A stretch of DNA of 64,000 nucleotides from Pasteurella sp030783905 (GTDB lineage Bacteria > Pseudomonadota > Gammaproteobacteria > Enterobacterales > Pasteurellaceae). Each line of letters opens with the position of its first letter. Position 1 is the first letter of the stretch. The stretch spans positions 434,001-498,000 of the forward strand of contig CP182107.1 of assembly GCA_051122655.1 (NCBI GenBank). Reading direction: 5' to 3'. The position numbers and the translations under genes were made by a program. This document shows, one piece after another, positions 1 to 8,596 of the stretch. The notes under the pieces are model-generated. The model searched no databases. It was not told the DNA's origin and saw nothing but the letters and a program-made list of their open reading frames with translations.

Positions 1-1
1 C

Positions 2-739
2 CGTCACGCACCGATTGAACAAAATATTCCGATTACATTAGCATTAATTGGATTATGGAACACCAGTTTCTTAGGTGCACAAACTGAAGCGATTTTACCT
101 TATGATCAATATTTACATCGTTTTGCAGCTTATTTCCAACAAGGCAATATGGAGTCAAATGGTAAATATGTGGATCGTAATGGTCAGGTCATTGATAATT
201 ACCAAACTGGACCTATTATTTGGGGCGAACCTGGTACCAATGGTCAACATGCCTTCTATCAATTAATTCACCAAGGCACGACATTAGTCCCTTGTGATTT
301 TATTGCGCCTGCGCAAACGCACAATCGATTAGCGGATCATCACGAAAAATTATTATCTAATTTCTTTGCTCAAACTGAAGCACTTGCTTTTGGTAAGACG
401 AAAGAAGAAGTTGAAGCGGAATTTGTCAAAGCAGGAAAAAATTTAGATGATGTGAAAGATGTGGTGCCATTTAAAGTGTTTACAGGTAACAAACCAACCA
501 ATTCGATTTTAGTACAAAAAATTACCCCATTCACATTAGGCGCATTAATTGCGATCTATGAACACAAAATTTTTGTGCAAGGGATTCTTTTCAATATTTA
601 TAGCTTCGATCAATGGGGCGTTGAATTGGGTAAACAATTAGCCAATCGTATTTTGCCAGAGTTAACCAATAGTGAAACGATTACAAGTCATGATAGTTCA
701 ACCAATGGCTTAATTAATCAATATAAAAAATGGCGTTAA
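2..739 (+). CDS. pgi: Glucose-6-phosphate isomerase, C-terminal part (5' end outside window)
   Basis: Interconverts glucose-6-phosphate and fructose-6-phosphate in the cytosol. The frame is open from base 2, so the gene begins before the window. About 245 residues are visible of a family length near 550. Seen: the GTNGQHAFYQLIHQG stretch that carries the catalytic histidine, and the family signature around YEHKIFVQG...FDQWGVELGKQL, whose lysine is the active-site base region. The end TKYKKWR-like tail (here NQYKKWR) is normal for the family, so the 3' end is complete. It is followed by a hairpin made of two inverted uptake signals. Confidence 0.97.
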   Translation, partial: RHAPIEQNIPITLALIGLWNTSFLGAQTEAILPYDQYLHRFAAYFQQGNMESNGKYVDRNGQVIDNYQTGPIIWGEPGTNGQHAFYQLIHQGTTLVPCDFIAPAQTHNRLADHHEKLLSNFFAQTEALAFGKTKEEVEAEFVKAGKNLDDVKDVVPFKVFTGNKPTNSILVQKITPFTLGALIAIYEHKIFVQGILFNIYSFDQWGVELGKQLANRILPELTNSETITSHDSSTNGLINQYKKWR

Positions 740-758
740 GCAAATAAGATAATAAGCA

Positions 759-787
759 AAAAGTGCGGTCAAATGACCGCACTTTTT
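759..787. terminator. Terminator built from an inverted pair of DNA uptake signals
   Basis: AAAAGTGCGGTCA and TGACCGCACTTTTT face each other with almost no loop and are followed by a T-run on the plus strand. This is the classic Pasteurellaceae arrangement in which two uptake signals double as an intrinsic terminator, here for pgi and possibly for the convergent repressor gene. Confidence 0.85.
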
Positions 788-829
788 TATGTGTATGAGT
801 TAACCGCTTGATGTGATTTTTTAATGTCA

Positions 830-1531
830 CTAAATTAAGTGGTGGCCAATAAAAACCACTTTACCTATGATCTCAAGTGTGTGGTATTGTTCAAAGGAGA
901 GGTCAATAGGGGGATAAAGCGTTTTATTATCACTCATGAGGCGGATACCATTGGGTAACCCTTGAATACGCTTAATCCAAATTTGTTTACCTGAACGTAT
1001 CACATAAATACCTTCCTCTTTTGCACTGTTTACATCACAATTAATCAGAATCAAATCACCATGTTGGATAGTTGGCATCATGCTATCGCCAGTAGCACTG
1101 ACAAAAAAGAGTTTATCTGTTGTTATGCCTCTTACCGTTAACTCGTCTCTCATTAATGTGATGTGTTTGTCTGCTTTTGCAGAAGAATTAAATGCGCTGA
1201 AACAGGCATAAAAGGGGATCTGAATTTGCTCTGCTATTTGTGTCTGTTCAACACTAGACACATCAGTAGTGTAGCAACTAGGCGGTTCATTCACTTGAGA
1301 ATGGGGTATATCGTTTTGATGTTTGGGTTGATATACCCCAAGCTGTTGTTGGACTGTAATAGGGAAGGATGCATAATGATATTCAAAGGTTTTACCTTTT
1401 ACCCCTTGTCTTTGACGCTTTTTCCACCCTTCACGTGCCGCCTTTTTGACAATGCCTTTGTCGGACTTTGGTAAAGATAACTGTTTTTCCATGAGTTCTT
1501 TTATTGAAAACCACTCTTGATAGTTCTGCAT
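830..1531 (-). CDS. Phage Mu-type repressor with S24 peptidase-like domain
   Basis: 233 residues. Residues 1-70 (EWFSIKELMEK, then AAREGWKKRQRQGVKGKTFEY) match the winged-helix DNA-binding domain found at the N terminus of Mu transposase and Mu-like c repressors. Residues 105-230 form a LexA/CI-type S24 domain with the nucleophile in GDSMMPT (Ser150) and the partner lysine in WIKRIQ (Lys187). It presumably represses the divergent Ner-like gene through the repeats in the 196-bp gap between them. No transposase or structural phage gene follows in the window, so this looks like a retained immunity region. Whether it still autocleaves is unknown; I do not see a clear Ala-Gly cleavage site. Confidence 0.85.
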   Translation of the reverse strand: MQNYQEWFSIKELMEKQLSLPKSDKGIVKKAAREGWKKRQRQGVKGKTFEYHYASFPITVQQQLGVYQPKHQNDIPHSQVNEPPSCYTTDVSSVEQTQIAEQIQIPFYACFSAFNSSAKADKHITLMRDELTVRGITTDKLFFVSATGDSMMPTIQHGDLILINCDVNSAKEEGIYVIRSGKQIWIKRIQGLPNGIRLMSDNKTLYPPIDLSFEQYHTLEIIGKVVFIGHHLI

Positions 1532-1727
1532 AAAAAGTCTTCTAAGGAACTCGATTTGTTTACTTTTGTGAGTGTTTAACTTATTGATTTATATTTAGTT
1601 ATAAACAGAAAGTAAATTTTCTTAAAAAGAACTATTGAGTTCCTATAAAAATAATTGTATAGTTCTTTTTAGTTACTCACAGACCTAATAAAAAATGTAT
1701 TAATCTAAGTAATAAGGATATCACATA
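1532..1727. promoter_or_regulatory. Divergent operator/promoter region of the repressor-ner pair
   Basis: Contains a perfect 12-bp inverted repeat, AAAAAGAACTAT at 1624-1635 and ATAGTTCTTTTT at 1659-1670, plus related half-sites GGAACTC (1546-1552), GAGTTCC (1637-1643) and TAGTTCT near the repressor start (1521-1527). Repeated GAACT/AGTTC units between divergently read regulators are what a repressor/Ner switch would be expected to bind. Which protein binds which site cannot be told from sequence. Confidence 0.6.
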
Positions 1728-1937
1728 ATGAAAAAGAGTAAAAAGAATATGCATCGCGCATATATTATTGCTGCCATTAAGGAAAAAGGGAGCTCACTCG
1801 CCCAACTTTCGGTTCAAGCGGGATTACACCCAAGAACATTGAATAATGCATTAGATAGGAAGTATCCGAAAGGGGAAAAAATTATTGCGGATTTTATTGG
1901 TGTACCCGTTCAAGAAATATGGCCAGAACGTTATTAG
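1728..1937 (+). CDS. Ner-like DNA-binding protein (Nlp/SfsB family)
   Basis: 69 residues, the usual length for the phage Mu Ner family of small helix-turn-helix repressors. The sequence HRAYIIAAIKEKGSSLAQLS followed by GLHPRTLNNALDRKYPKGEKIIADFIGV and a C-terminal EIWPERY is the characteristic Ner/Nlp pattern. In Mu, Ner shuts down both early and repressor transcription. Here it is read away from a Mu-type repressor, exactly as in a Mu immunity region, but the transposase gene that should follow is missing. An AAGGAT sequence about 15 bases upstream is the likely ribosome binding site. Confidence 0.85.
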   Translation: MKKSKKNMHRAYIIAAIKEKGSSLAQLSVQAGLHPRTLNNALDRKYPKGEKIIADFIGVPVQEIWPERY

Positions 1938-2401
1938 GGTTTATCCTGCAATAGAATGAATGGCTTTTTATTTAACGAGGAATAATGAGGAAACGTCTCG
2001 CTCTCGCAAAGAGCATTTAAACAAGTTAATACATCATATTCATTTATTTTGATATAAAGGCTAAATAGGGATTTTTTCGTTTGACGCATTAAAAATAATA
2101 TGATGATAGCCACGTTAATTTATATTCAATAGATTAATGGGATACGACTAGGCTCATGCCAAAAGTCTGCCTCTTTCATCTCTTTAATGGGTTTCCAAAC
2201 GTCATTTTCTTTATTCTTCCTTTTATTTGGTATTCTTTTGTCTGATGAAACTAAATGCTAGGACATAAAGATGCTTGTGTTATCAAACTTTACCTATTGT
2301 TATCTCTTGGTTTATTCCTTATTGCAAGGAAGACATGGCTAGCAAGGATGCGTCTAAGTTAAGGGCAAGGCAATGGCTTTGCCCTTATTTGTGACAGAAT
2401 G
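1938..2401. other. Gap downstream of ner; no gene recognised
   Basis: 464 bp with many stops and no ORF I can support. It is where the transposase genes of a Mu-like prophage would start, so it may be decayed phage sequence, though I recognise no remnant. Near its right end TAAGGGCAA (2360-2368) and TTGCCCTTA (2379-2387) form a hairpin followed by TTTG, which could terminate transcription from either side. Confidence 0.4.
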
Positions 2402-3439
2402 TCAGCGCTTAGCCCATTCTGCTAGAGGGAGCGGTGTCTTATCTGACCAAATACGGTGCCAGAAGATGAGCAGAATGTGCTTATTTAAATGACTTTTGAT
2501 GGTTGGGTAAGCTTTCGGCAGTATGGCTTGCCATTCACCTTGCTGTTTTTCTGCCACAATAAAGCGGAAATTAAATTGCCCAGCGAGCCCCATTCGTGTA
2601 TCGCTCGCCACTAATTGATTACCAATTTGTTCATAATGCACCCAATTGGAAGTGAACCATTCAAAACGCTGCAGTTGTGGTGACGTCGCAATAACCTTAT
2701 TTTTGAGTGCTTGATTTAACGGGATTTTGATAAATTCAGGTGCATTTTTATCTAACCAACCACTGACCGCATCATATAAGTTGCCCTGTTTATCTTTGGC
2801 AATCACACGCCACAGAATGATATTAAAGGGCGTCGGGGTTGCTAACACGTCATCCACTTCAATCCCTTGCTGTGTTAAAACAGTTTCGAACCGATGTTCA
2901 TGATATGCCCGACTCATAAAGCCTACTGCAAAATAGGCGCAACCAAACAATAAAGCAGTAAAAAGATAACGTATTGCACGAGGATCTAGCTTGCGCCAAT
3001 ATGCCCAAAGGCATGTAAAAATCAGCGGTAACGTATAAATCGGATCGATCACAAAAACCGTGGACCACACCACGGGTGAAGAAGGAATCGGCCAAAAGAG
3101 TTGGGTGCCGTAGACCGTCATCGCATCAATGAGAGGATGGGTAATTAATGCTAGGGTGAGGGTAATAAATAACCGTCGAAACGAAAAAGGCAAGTTTGTG
3201 TGACGTTTAAAGGTCAGCCAAGTGATGCAAAATGCCAATGCAGTAAGCACAAAAAGAGAATGACTAAATCCACGGTGGTAGGTCATGGATGAAATCGGAT
3301 CCGCATAGCGGATAAACACATCCAAATCGGGCAACGTGCCGAGTAGCCCACCATAGAGTAAGGCTTTTCTTCCTTGATATTTTCCCATGCCAACCCCTTG
3401 TATGGCGGCACCAAGTACAAATTGCGTCACTGAGTCCAT
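2402..3439 (-). CDS. YdjM-like inner membrane protein, metal-dependent hydrolase family
   Basis: 345 residues. The start MDSVTQFVLGAAIQG, then GGLLGTLPDLDVF and YHRGFSHSLF, carries the conserved Asp and His residues of the YdjM/DUF457 family of membrane-bound putative metal-dependent hydrolases. Several hydrophobic segments lie in the first 190 residues. The C-terminal 150 residues are soluble, as in longer members of the family. The substrate is not known. It is read alone, converging with nothing, downstream of the metE terminator. Confidence 0.75.
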   Translation of the reverse strand: MDSVTQFVLGAAIQGVGMGKYQGRKALLYGGLLGTLPDLDVFIRYADPISSMTYHRGFSHSLFVLTALAFCITWLTFKRHTNLPFSFRRLFITLTLALITHPLIDAMTVYGTQLFWPIPSSPVVWSTVFVIDPIYTLPLIFTCLWAYWRKLDPRAIRYLFTALLFGCAYFAVGFMSRAYHEHRFETVLTQQGIEVDDVLATPTPFNIILWRVIAKDKQGNLYDAVSGWLDKNAPEFIKIPLNQALKNKVIATSPQLQRFEWFTSNWVHYEQIGNQLVASDTRMGLAGQFNFRFIVAEKQQGEWQAILPKAYPTIKSHLNKHILLIFWHRIWSDKTPLPLAEWAKR

Positions 3440-3522
3440 AATGTGTTTGCCTTTTCATTCGTCTAAAATAGCCTGTATTTTGGGCAGAAATGGTGTCAAG
3501 GTCAATGAAATTTACGTTGCAT

Positions 3523-3553
3523 AAAAAAACGGCACCTGAAATCAAGTGCCGTT
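3523..3553 (-). terminator. Terminator of metE
   Basis: AACGGCAC (3528-3535) pairs with GTGCCGTT (3546-3553); on the minus strand the stem is followed by a run of seven T. It lies about 40 bp past the metE stop. Confidence 0.85.
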
Positions 3554-3594
3554 GCGTTGTGGTTTGCTATTGTTATGAGAGAAAGCGGTGTGAA

Positions 3595-5868
3595 TTAATT
3601 TAATTCAGCACGTAATTTTTTAGTTACTTCCATCATCACGTTTAATTGTGCAATGGTTTCTGGCCAGCCACGGGTTTTTAAACCACAGTCTGGGTTGACC
3701 CATAAACGCTCTTTTGGTACTACATTTAATGCTTTACGCAATAAGCGTTCAATTTCTTCTGCTTTTGGTACACGTGGACTGTGGATATCGTACACCCCTG
3801 GACCAATATCATTTGGATATTTGAAATCACCGAATGCGGTTAATAATTCCATGTCTGAACGTGAGGTTTCAATGGTAATCACGTCGGCATCTAAGCCTGC
3901 AATGGCAGGTAAGATATCGTTGAATTCAGAATAACACATGTGGGTGTGAATTTGCGTATCATCTTGTACCCCCATGTAGCTTAAACGGAAAGCTTCGCCT
4001 GCCCATTGTAAGTAGGCATCCCAGTCTGCTCGTTTAAGTGGTAAACCTTCACGGATCGCAGGTTCGTCAATTTGAATCACTTTGATACCGGCTTTTTCTA
4101 AATCTAATACTTCATCAGACAGTGCCACACCGATTTGTTTACATACCGTTGAGCGTGGAATATCGTTACGCACGAATGACCATTGTAGAATGGTTACTGG
4201 ACCTGTTAACATCCCTTTCATCACTTTTTTGGTGAGGCTTTGTGCATATTGCGACCAACGTACAGTCATTGGTTCTGGGCGTACCACATCACCGTAAATC
4301 ACTGGTGGTTTCACACAACGTGAACCGTAGCTTTGCACCCAACCGAATTTAGTGAAAGCAAAACCGTCGAGTAACTCACCGAAATATTCCACCATGTCGT
4401 TACGCTCTGCTTCACCGTGCACTAACACATCAAGGTCAAGTTCTTCTTGGCGACGCACCACAAATTCAATTTCTTTTTTCATTGCGGCTTCATAGTCTGC
4501 CACACTGAGTTCGCCTTTCTTGAATTTCGCACGGGCTTGGCGAATTTCAACGGTTTGTGGGAATGAACCGATATTAGTCGTTGGTAATAATGGTAATTTT
4601 AACCAGGCATTTTGTTTTGCAATACGCTCTGCAAATGGCGACTTACGTTTGTCCGCATCGGCAGGCAAGTTGGCTAAACGTTCAGCCACTTCTGGACGAT
4701 GAATTTCTTTACTGTTGGCGCGTGCATCGGCAGCCGCTTGGCTTGCATCAAGTTCAGCTTGTACTGCGCCACGACCTTGCTCAAGTGCGGTCTTAATGAC
4801 ACGTAATTCTTGCACTTTTTGTAACGTGAATGCTAACCAGCTATAAAGTTCAGGTTTGTTCGCTTTGAGTTGCGTTTCTACTTCTAAATCATATGGGGTG
4901 TGAAGCAGTGAGCAACTTGGTGCAATCCACAGGTTTTCGCCTAATTTTGCTTTGAGTGGTTCCACCACGTCTAACACTTGGTTTAAGTTTGCACGCCAAA
5001 TGTTACGACCGTCGATCACGCCGACAGAAAGGACTTTGTTGTAATCTTCAAAAGCGGCAAGCTGTGCTGGCGCACGGACTAAATCAATGTGTAAACCATC
5101 AACAGGTAATGCTTTAAGCAGATCAGCATGCTCTGCAACGGAGCCGAAATAAGTCGCTAACAGTAATTTTGCGTTCACTTTTTCTTTTAAGGTGGTGTAA
5201 ACCGCTTTGTATGCTTCTACCCATTCTGCTGGTAAATCAACGGCTAACGCTGGCTCATCAAGTTGGATCCATTCCGCGCCTTCTTCGACTAATGCGTTAA
5301 GAATATCCACATAAACAGGGACTAATTTTGCGAGCAATTCAAAACGATTAAAAGCTTCACCTTTTTCTTTACCTAACCAAAGGAACGTTAATGGACCAAC
5401 GATCGTTGGTTTGAATTTCAAACCTAATGCTTTCGCTTCACGAATTTGTTGAACGTAATGCGCAGGATTGGCTTTAAATTCGGTATTTTTGGTAAATTCT
5501 GGCACTAAATAGTGGTAGTTCGTGTCGAACCATTTGGTCATTTCAATGGCAAATTGGGTTTGGTTACCACGAGCAAGTTGGAAATATTGATTTAAACTTA
5601 AATTTTGGCTATCAAAGCCGAAACGGGCTGGAATGGCGCCTGTTGCCACTTGTAAATCTAAAATATGATCATAGAATGTAAAGTCTGCCACGGCGACGAA
5701 ATCGGCGTTGGCTGCAGCTTGATGTTTCCAGTTGATTTCACGTAATTTTTGTGCAATCTCCAATAAATCCTGTTCTGCAATTTCGCCACGCCAATAACGC
5801 TCTTGGGCGAATTTTAGTTCACGTTTTGCACCTACACGCGGAAAACCGGCTACATGAAATGTTGTCAT
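3595..5868 (-). CDS. metE: Cobalamin-independent methionine synthase
   Basis: 757 residues, the normal length. Transfers a methyl group from 5-methyltetrahydropteroyltri-glutamate to homocysteine, the last step of methionine synthesis without vitamin B12. The N-terminal FPRVGAKRELKFAQERYW and the C-terminal zinc ligands in IHTHMCYSEF and NPDCGLKTRGW are intact. An in-frame ATG lies two codons earlier (5874), but GAGG on the mRNA sits one base before that ATG and seven before the ATG at 5868, so 5868 is preferred. metR is divergent. An uptake signal (AAGTGCGGT, near 4780) lies inside the gene. Confidence 0.97.
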   Translation of the reverse strand: MTTFHVAGFPRVGAKRELKFAQERYWRGEIAEQDLLEIAQKLREINWKHQAAANADFVAVADFTFYDHILDLQVATGAIPARFGFDSQNLSLNQYFQLARGNQTQFAIEMTKWFDTNYHYLVPEFTKNTEFKANPAHYVQQIREAKALGLKFKPTIVGPLTFLWLGKEKGEAFNRFELLAKLVPVYVDILNALVEEGAEWIQLDEPALAVDLPAEWVEAYKAVYTTLKEKVNAKLLLATYFGSVAEHADLLKALPVDGLHIDLVRAPAQLAAFEDYNKVLSVGVIDGRNIWRANLNQVLDVVEPLKAKLGENLWIAPSCSLLHTPYDLEVETQLKANKPELYSWLAFTLQKVQELRVIKTALEQGRGAVQAELDASQAAADARANSKEIHRPEVAERLANLPADADKRKSPFAERIAKQNAWLKLPLLPTTNIGSFPQTVEIRQARAKFKKGELSVADYEAAMKKEIEFVVRRQEELDLDVLVHGEAERNDMVEYFGELLDGFAFTKFGWVQSYGSRCVKPPVIYGDVVRPEPMTVRWSQYAQSLTKKVMKGMLTGPVTILQWSFVRNDIPRSTVCKQIGVALSDEVLDLEKAGIKVIQIDEPAIREGLPLKRADWDAYLQWAGEAFRLSYMGVQDDTQIHTHMCYSEFNDILPAIAGLDADVITIETSRSDMELLTAFGDFKYPNDIGPGVYDIHSPRVPKAEEIERLLRKALNVVPKERLWVNPDCGLKTRGWPETIAQLNVMMEVTKKLRAELN

Positions 5869-6166
5869 AGTCATACCTCACTCAAATTAATGTTGTTCTT
5901 CTCTAAATAGACGGCTAAACGTCTGTATGGATATAGAATGAAGTATTTTAGGCCATTATGCAATATCATAATTTTCACAATAAACATGAAAATTTTTAAT
6001 ACACATCAATACCATTAAGCCTATTCGATAGGATTGGGCTAACATCTTGTTGCGCTTAGCAATTTTGATAAAATTGAGCGCACTTTTGTTTGCTTTTAGT
6101 GATCCAATAGGGATTTTGGTATATGATAATGTGCAATTATTCCCCTTATTTCGATGAATCTTTTTA
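5869..6166. promoter_or_regulatory. metE-metR divergent control region
   Basis: 298 bp between divergent metE and metR. MetR of enteric bacteria binds TGAA-N5-TTCA. The closest matches here are TGAA-N5-TTAA at 5987-5999 and at 6155-6167, each one base off, and a weaker TGAA-N5-TTAG at 5939-5951. The second overlaps the metR start and could serve autorepression. These are by-eye matches in AT-rich DNA and need to be tested. Confidence 0.4.
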
Positions 6167-7093
6167 ATGAAACCCATTTTTTTAGAACTGCGACATTTAA
6201 AAACCTTATTGGCGTTAAAAGAAACCGGCAGTGTGTCTTTAGCGGCAAAACGTGTGTATTTAACCCAATCTGCTTTGTCTCACCAGTTGAAATTATTGGA
6301 AGACCAGTATGGTCTCCCTTTATTTGAACGTAAAACCCAACCGTTACATTTTACGCCTGCGGGTGAACGACTGATTCAGCTAGCCAATGAAATTTTGCCG
6401 AAAGTCGTGGAAGCCGAGCGCGATCTCGCTCGAGTAAAACAGGGCGAAGCAGGAGAGTTGCGTATTGCGGTGGAGTGCCATACTTGCTTTGATTGGCTGA
6501 TGCCGGCCATGGATTCCTTACGCCAAAATTGGCCTTTAGTGGAATTAGATATTGTTTCGGGTTTTCATACCGATCCCGTGGGATTGTTATTAACGCACCG
6601 TGCCGATTGGGCGGTCGTTTCTGAGATTGAAGAAACGGCCGGGATTATCCATAAACCGTTGTTTTCCTATGAAATGGTGGGGTTATGTGCTAAAGATCAC
6701 CCTTTAGCGACGAAAGAGATTTGGGAACCAGAAGATTTTATTGATCAAACTCTAATTACTTATCCCGTGCCTGACGATATGTTGGATTTGTTGCGTAAAG
6801 TGTTACACCCGAGAGGGATCAACCCCACTCGCCGTACCAGCGAATTGACGATTGCGATTATTCAACTTGTCGCCAGTAAGCGGGGGATCGCAGCACTGCC
6901 ATTTTGGGCCGCTAAACCGTATTTAGATCGTGGTTATTTGGTGTCGCGTAAAATCACTAAGCAAGGCTTATACAGTAATTTATATGCGGCAATTCGTGCG
7001 ATTGATGCCAATGTAGCATTTGTCGATGATTTTTATCAAACGGTAAAATCGCAAAGTTTCTCGACGCTCCCCGCGCTATCTGTATTGGAATAA
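6167..7093 (+). CDS. metR: LysR-type activator of methionine genes
   Basis: 308 residues, LysR family. Winged helix at residues 5-65 (LRHLKTLLALKETGSVSLAA, then QSALSHQLKLLEDQYGLPLFER), followed by the two-lobed effector domain, beginning around GELRIAVECHTCFDWLMPAM, a region typical of MetR, whose co-inducer is homocysteine. Its place divergent from metE is the standard arrangement and fixes the assignment. The stop is only six bases before azlC, so the three downstream genes may be cotranscribed with it. Confidence 0.93.
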   Translation: MKPIFLELRHLKTLLALKETGSVSLAAKRVYLTQSALSHQLKLLEDQYGLPLFERKTQPLHFTPAGERLIQLANEILPKVVEAERDLARVKQGEAGELRIAVECHTCFDWLMPAMDSLRQNWPLVELDIVSGFHTDPVGLLLTHRADWAVVSEIEETAGIIHKPLFSYEMVGLCAKDHPLATKEIWEPEDFIDQTLITYPVPDDMLDLLRKVLHPRGINPTRRTSELTIAIIQLVASKRGIAALPFWAAKPYLDRGYLVSRKITKQGLYSNLYAAIRAIDANVAFVDDFYQTVKSQSFSTLPALSVLE

Positions 7094-7098
7094 TCAAC

Positions 7099-7821
7099 AT
7101 GTTAGATGTTAATAAGCACCCTATTTTTAGGGCAGCTAAAGCCGCATTGCCCTATAGTTTCCCCATTTTGTCTGGTTTTCTCTTTTTAGGGATCGCGTAT
7201 GGGGTCTATATGAAGGCGCTCGGCTTTGAAGCACTCTATCCGATTTTAATGGCACTATTTATTTATGCCGGCTCGGTTGAATTTATTGTTGCAGGTTTAT
7301 TGGTTGCCCCATTTTCACCTGTGAACGTGTTGTTAATCACCTTAATGGTGAGTGGGCGTCAAATTTTCTACGGGATTGCCATGCTAGAAAAATACGGCGC
7401 TTATTTAGGCAAAAAGCGCGGGTATTTGATTAGTACCTTAGTGGATGAAGCCTTTTCATTAAATTATATGGCGAAGGTACCTGAAGGGATCGACAGAGGT
7501 TGGTATTTTTTCTTTGTGAGTTTCTATTTGCAATTGTATTGGGTCATTGGGGCGGCAATTGGTGCCTTATTTGGTTCAATCTTACCTTTTGATTTAACGG
7601 GCATTGAATTTGCCATGACCGCATTATTTTTAGTCATTTTTGTGGAGCAATGGTGTAAGGAACGCTCACATGAAAGTGCATTGTTAGGGCTCGGTATTGC
7701 ATTTACTGCCTTGTTAGTTGTGGGGAAAACCTATTTTCTATTACCGACATTAATTGGGATTTGGGTCGCTTTAACAGTGCGTCGCGTTAAATTGAGCGCT
7801 AAGTTAGCGAAAGTGGAGTAG
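7099..7821 (+). CDS. azlC: AzlC family branched-chain amino acid exporter, large subunit
   Basis: 240 residues with about seven membrane segments. The motifs ALPYSFPILSGFLFLGIAYG and YAGSVEFIVAGLL, with SGRQIFYG and DEAFSLNY, are those of AzlC (YgaZ). Together with AzlD it forms an inner-membrane exporter for branched-chain amino acids; some family pairs also export methionine, which would fit the metR neighbour. That last point is inference. The gene starts six bases after metR and three bases before azlD. Confidence 0.85.
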   Translation: MLDVNKHPIFRAAKAALPYSFPILSGFLFLGIAYGVYMKALGFEALYPILMALFIYAGSVEFIVAGLLVAPFSPVNVLLITLMVSGRQIFYGIAMLEKYGAYLGKKRGYLISTLVDEAFSLNYMAKVPEGIDRGWYFFFVSFYLQLYWVIGAAIGALFGSILPFDLTGIEFAMTALFLVIFVEQWCKERSHESALLGLGIAFTALLVVGKTYFLLPTLIGIWVALTVRRVKLSAKLAKVE

Positions 7822-7824
7822 TAC

Positions 7825-8154
7825 ATGTCATTTGTTGAACAAATTATTACGATCTTAATGGGGGTTGTGGGGGTACAGCTTTTTCGTTGGTTGCCTTTTT
7901 GGGTATTTCCCGCTCATCGCCCTATTCCTAGCTATATACAATATTTAGGTAAAGTGTTACCCGCAGCGATGTTTGGCATGTTAGTCGTATATTGCTATAA
8001 AGATGTTGATGTGTTGAGTGGAAACCACGGCATACCTGATTTTATTGCGGGTGCTGTTGTACTAGCATTGCACTTTTGGCGTAGAAATATGTTTCTTTCT
8101 ATTGCTGTTGGAACAGGATTATATATGTTTTTAGTCCAGGTCGTGTTTGCTTAA
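7825..8154 (+). CDS. azlD: AzlD family exporter small subunit
   Basis: 109 residues, about four membrane segments, the usual size of AzlD (YgaH). The segment QYLGKVLPAAMFGMLVVYC is the conserved core. It follows azlC after three bases, the normal pairing, and is thought to be needed for the export activity of the larger subunit. Confidence 0.85.
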   Translation: MSFVEQIITILMGVVGVQLFRWLPFWVFPAHRPIPSYIQYLGKVLPAAMFGMLVVYCYKDVDVLSGNHGIPDFIAGAVVLALHFWRRNMFLSIAVGTGLYMFLVQVVFA

Positions 8155-8310
8155 ATGTCAGAAAATAGCTTAAATTTATTTAGTGAAAAAAAATAAATTA
8201 ATTTCTTTTTTGCAACCGTTTGCTTAATAATTGTACTCTTTGAGTAGAATAAAAAATCATTTATGATTAGCGCTACTAACGAAATTGATAATTTATTTTA
8301 AAGAGGCAAT

Positions 8311-8553
8311 ATGGAATTTAATGTAAATGAACTGTTAGGTTATGTAGCGGGATTGTTGGTTGCAATATCATTTCTGTTTAAAAATATCATTTTTATCCGG
8401 GTCGTTAACGGTATGGGGGCAATTTTATTTGTGATTTACGCGTTGCGTATCGATGCTTATCCCGTGGCTGGATTAAATGCATTTTTAGTCTTAATCCATG
8501 TTTATCAATTATGGCGCTTAAAAAAAGAAGGAGTAAAGCTACGTGCTTTATAA
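8311..8553 (+). CDS. Small membrane protein, YgjV/CBU_0592-like
   Basis: 80 residues with three hydrophobic segments (residues 7-28, 30-50, 52-72) and a basic tail. The pattern LLGYVAGLLVAISFLFKN...INGMGAILFVIYALR-like, ending in a short HVYQLWRL helix, resembles small YgjV/CBU_0592-type membrane proteins, whose function is not known. GAGGC seven bases upstream is a good ribosome binding site. There are 156 AT-rich bases between azlD and this gene, so it probably has its own promoter. A terminator follows directly. Confidence 0.6.
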   Translation: MEFNVNELLGYVAGLLVAISFLFKNIIFIRVVNGMGAILFVIYALRIDAYPVAGLNAFLVLIHVYQLWRLKKEGVKLRAL

Positions 8554-8558
8554 ACAAT

Positions 8559-8592
8559 AATAAACCGCACCTGAAAGTGCGGTTTATTTTTT
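8559..8592. terminator. Bidirectional terminator between the small membrane gene and ettA
   Basis: AATAAACCGCAC (8559-8570) and GTGCGGTTTATT (8577-8588) form a 12-bp perfect stem with a 6-base loop and a T-run on the plus strand and A-run on the other side. The right arm contains an uptake signal core. Confidence 0.9.
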
Positions 8593-8596
8593 TGAT

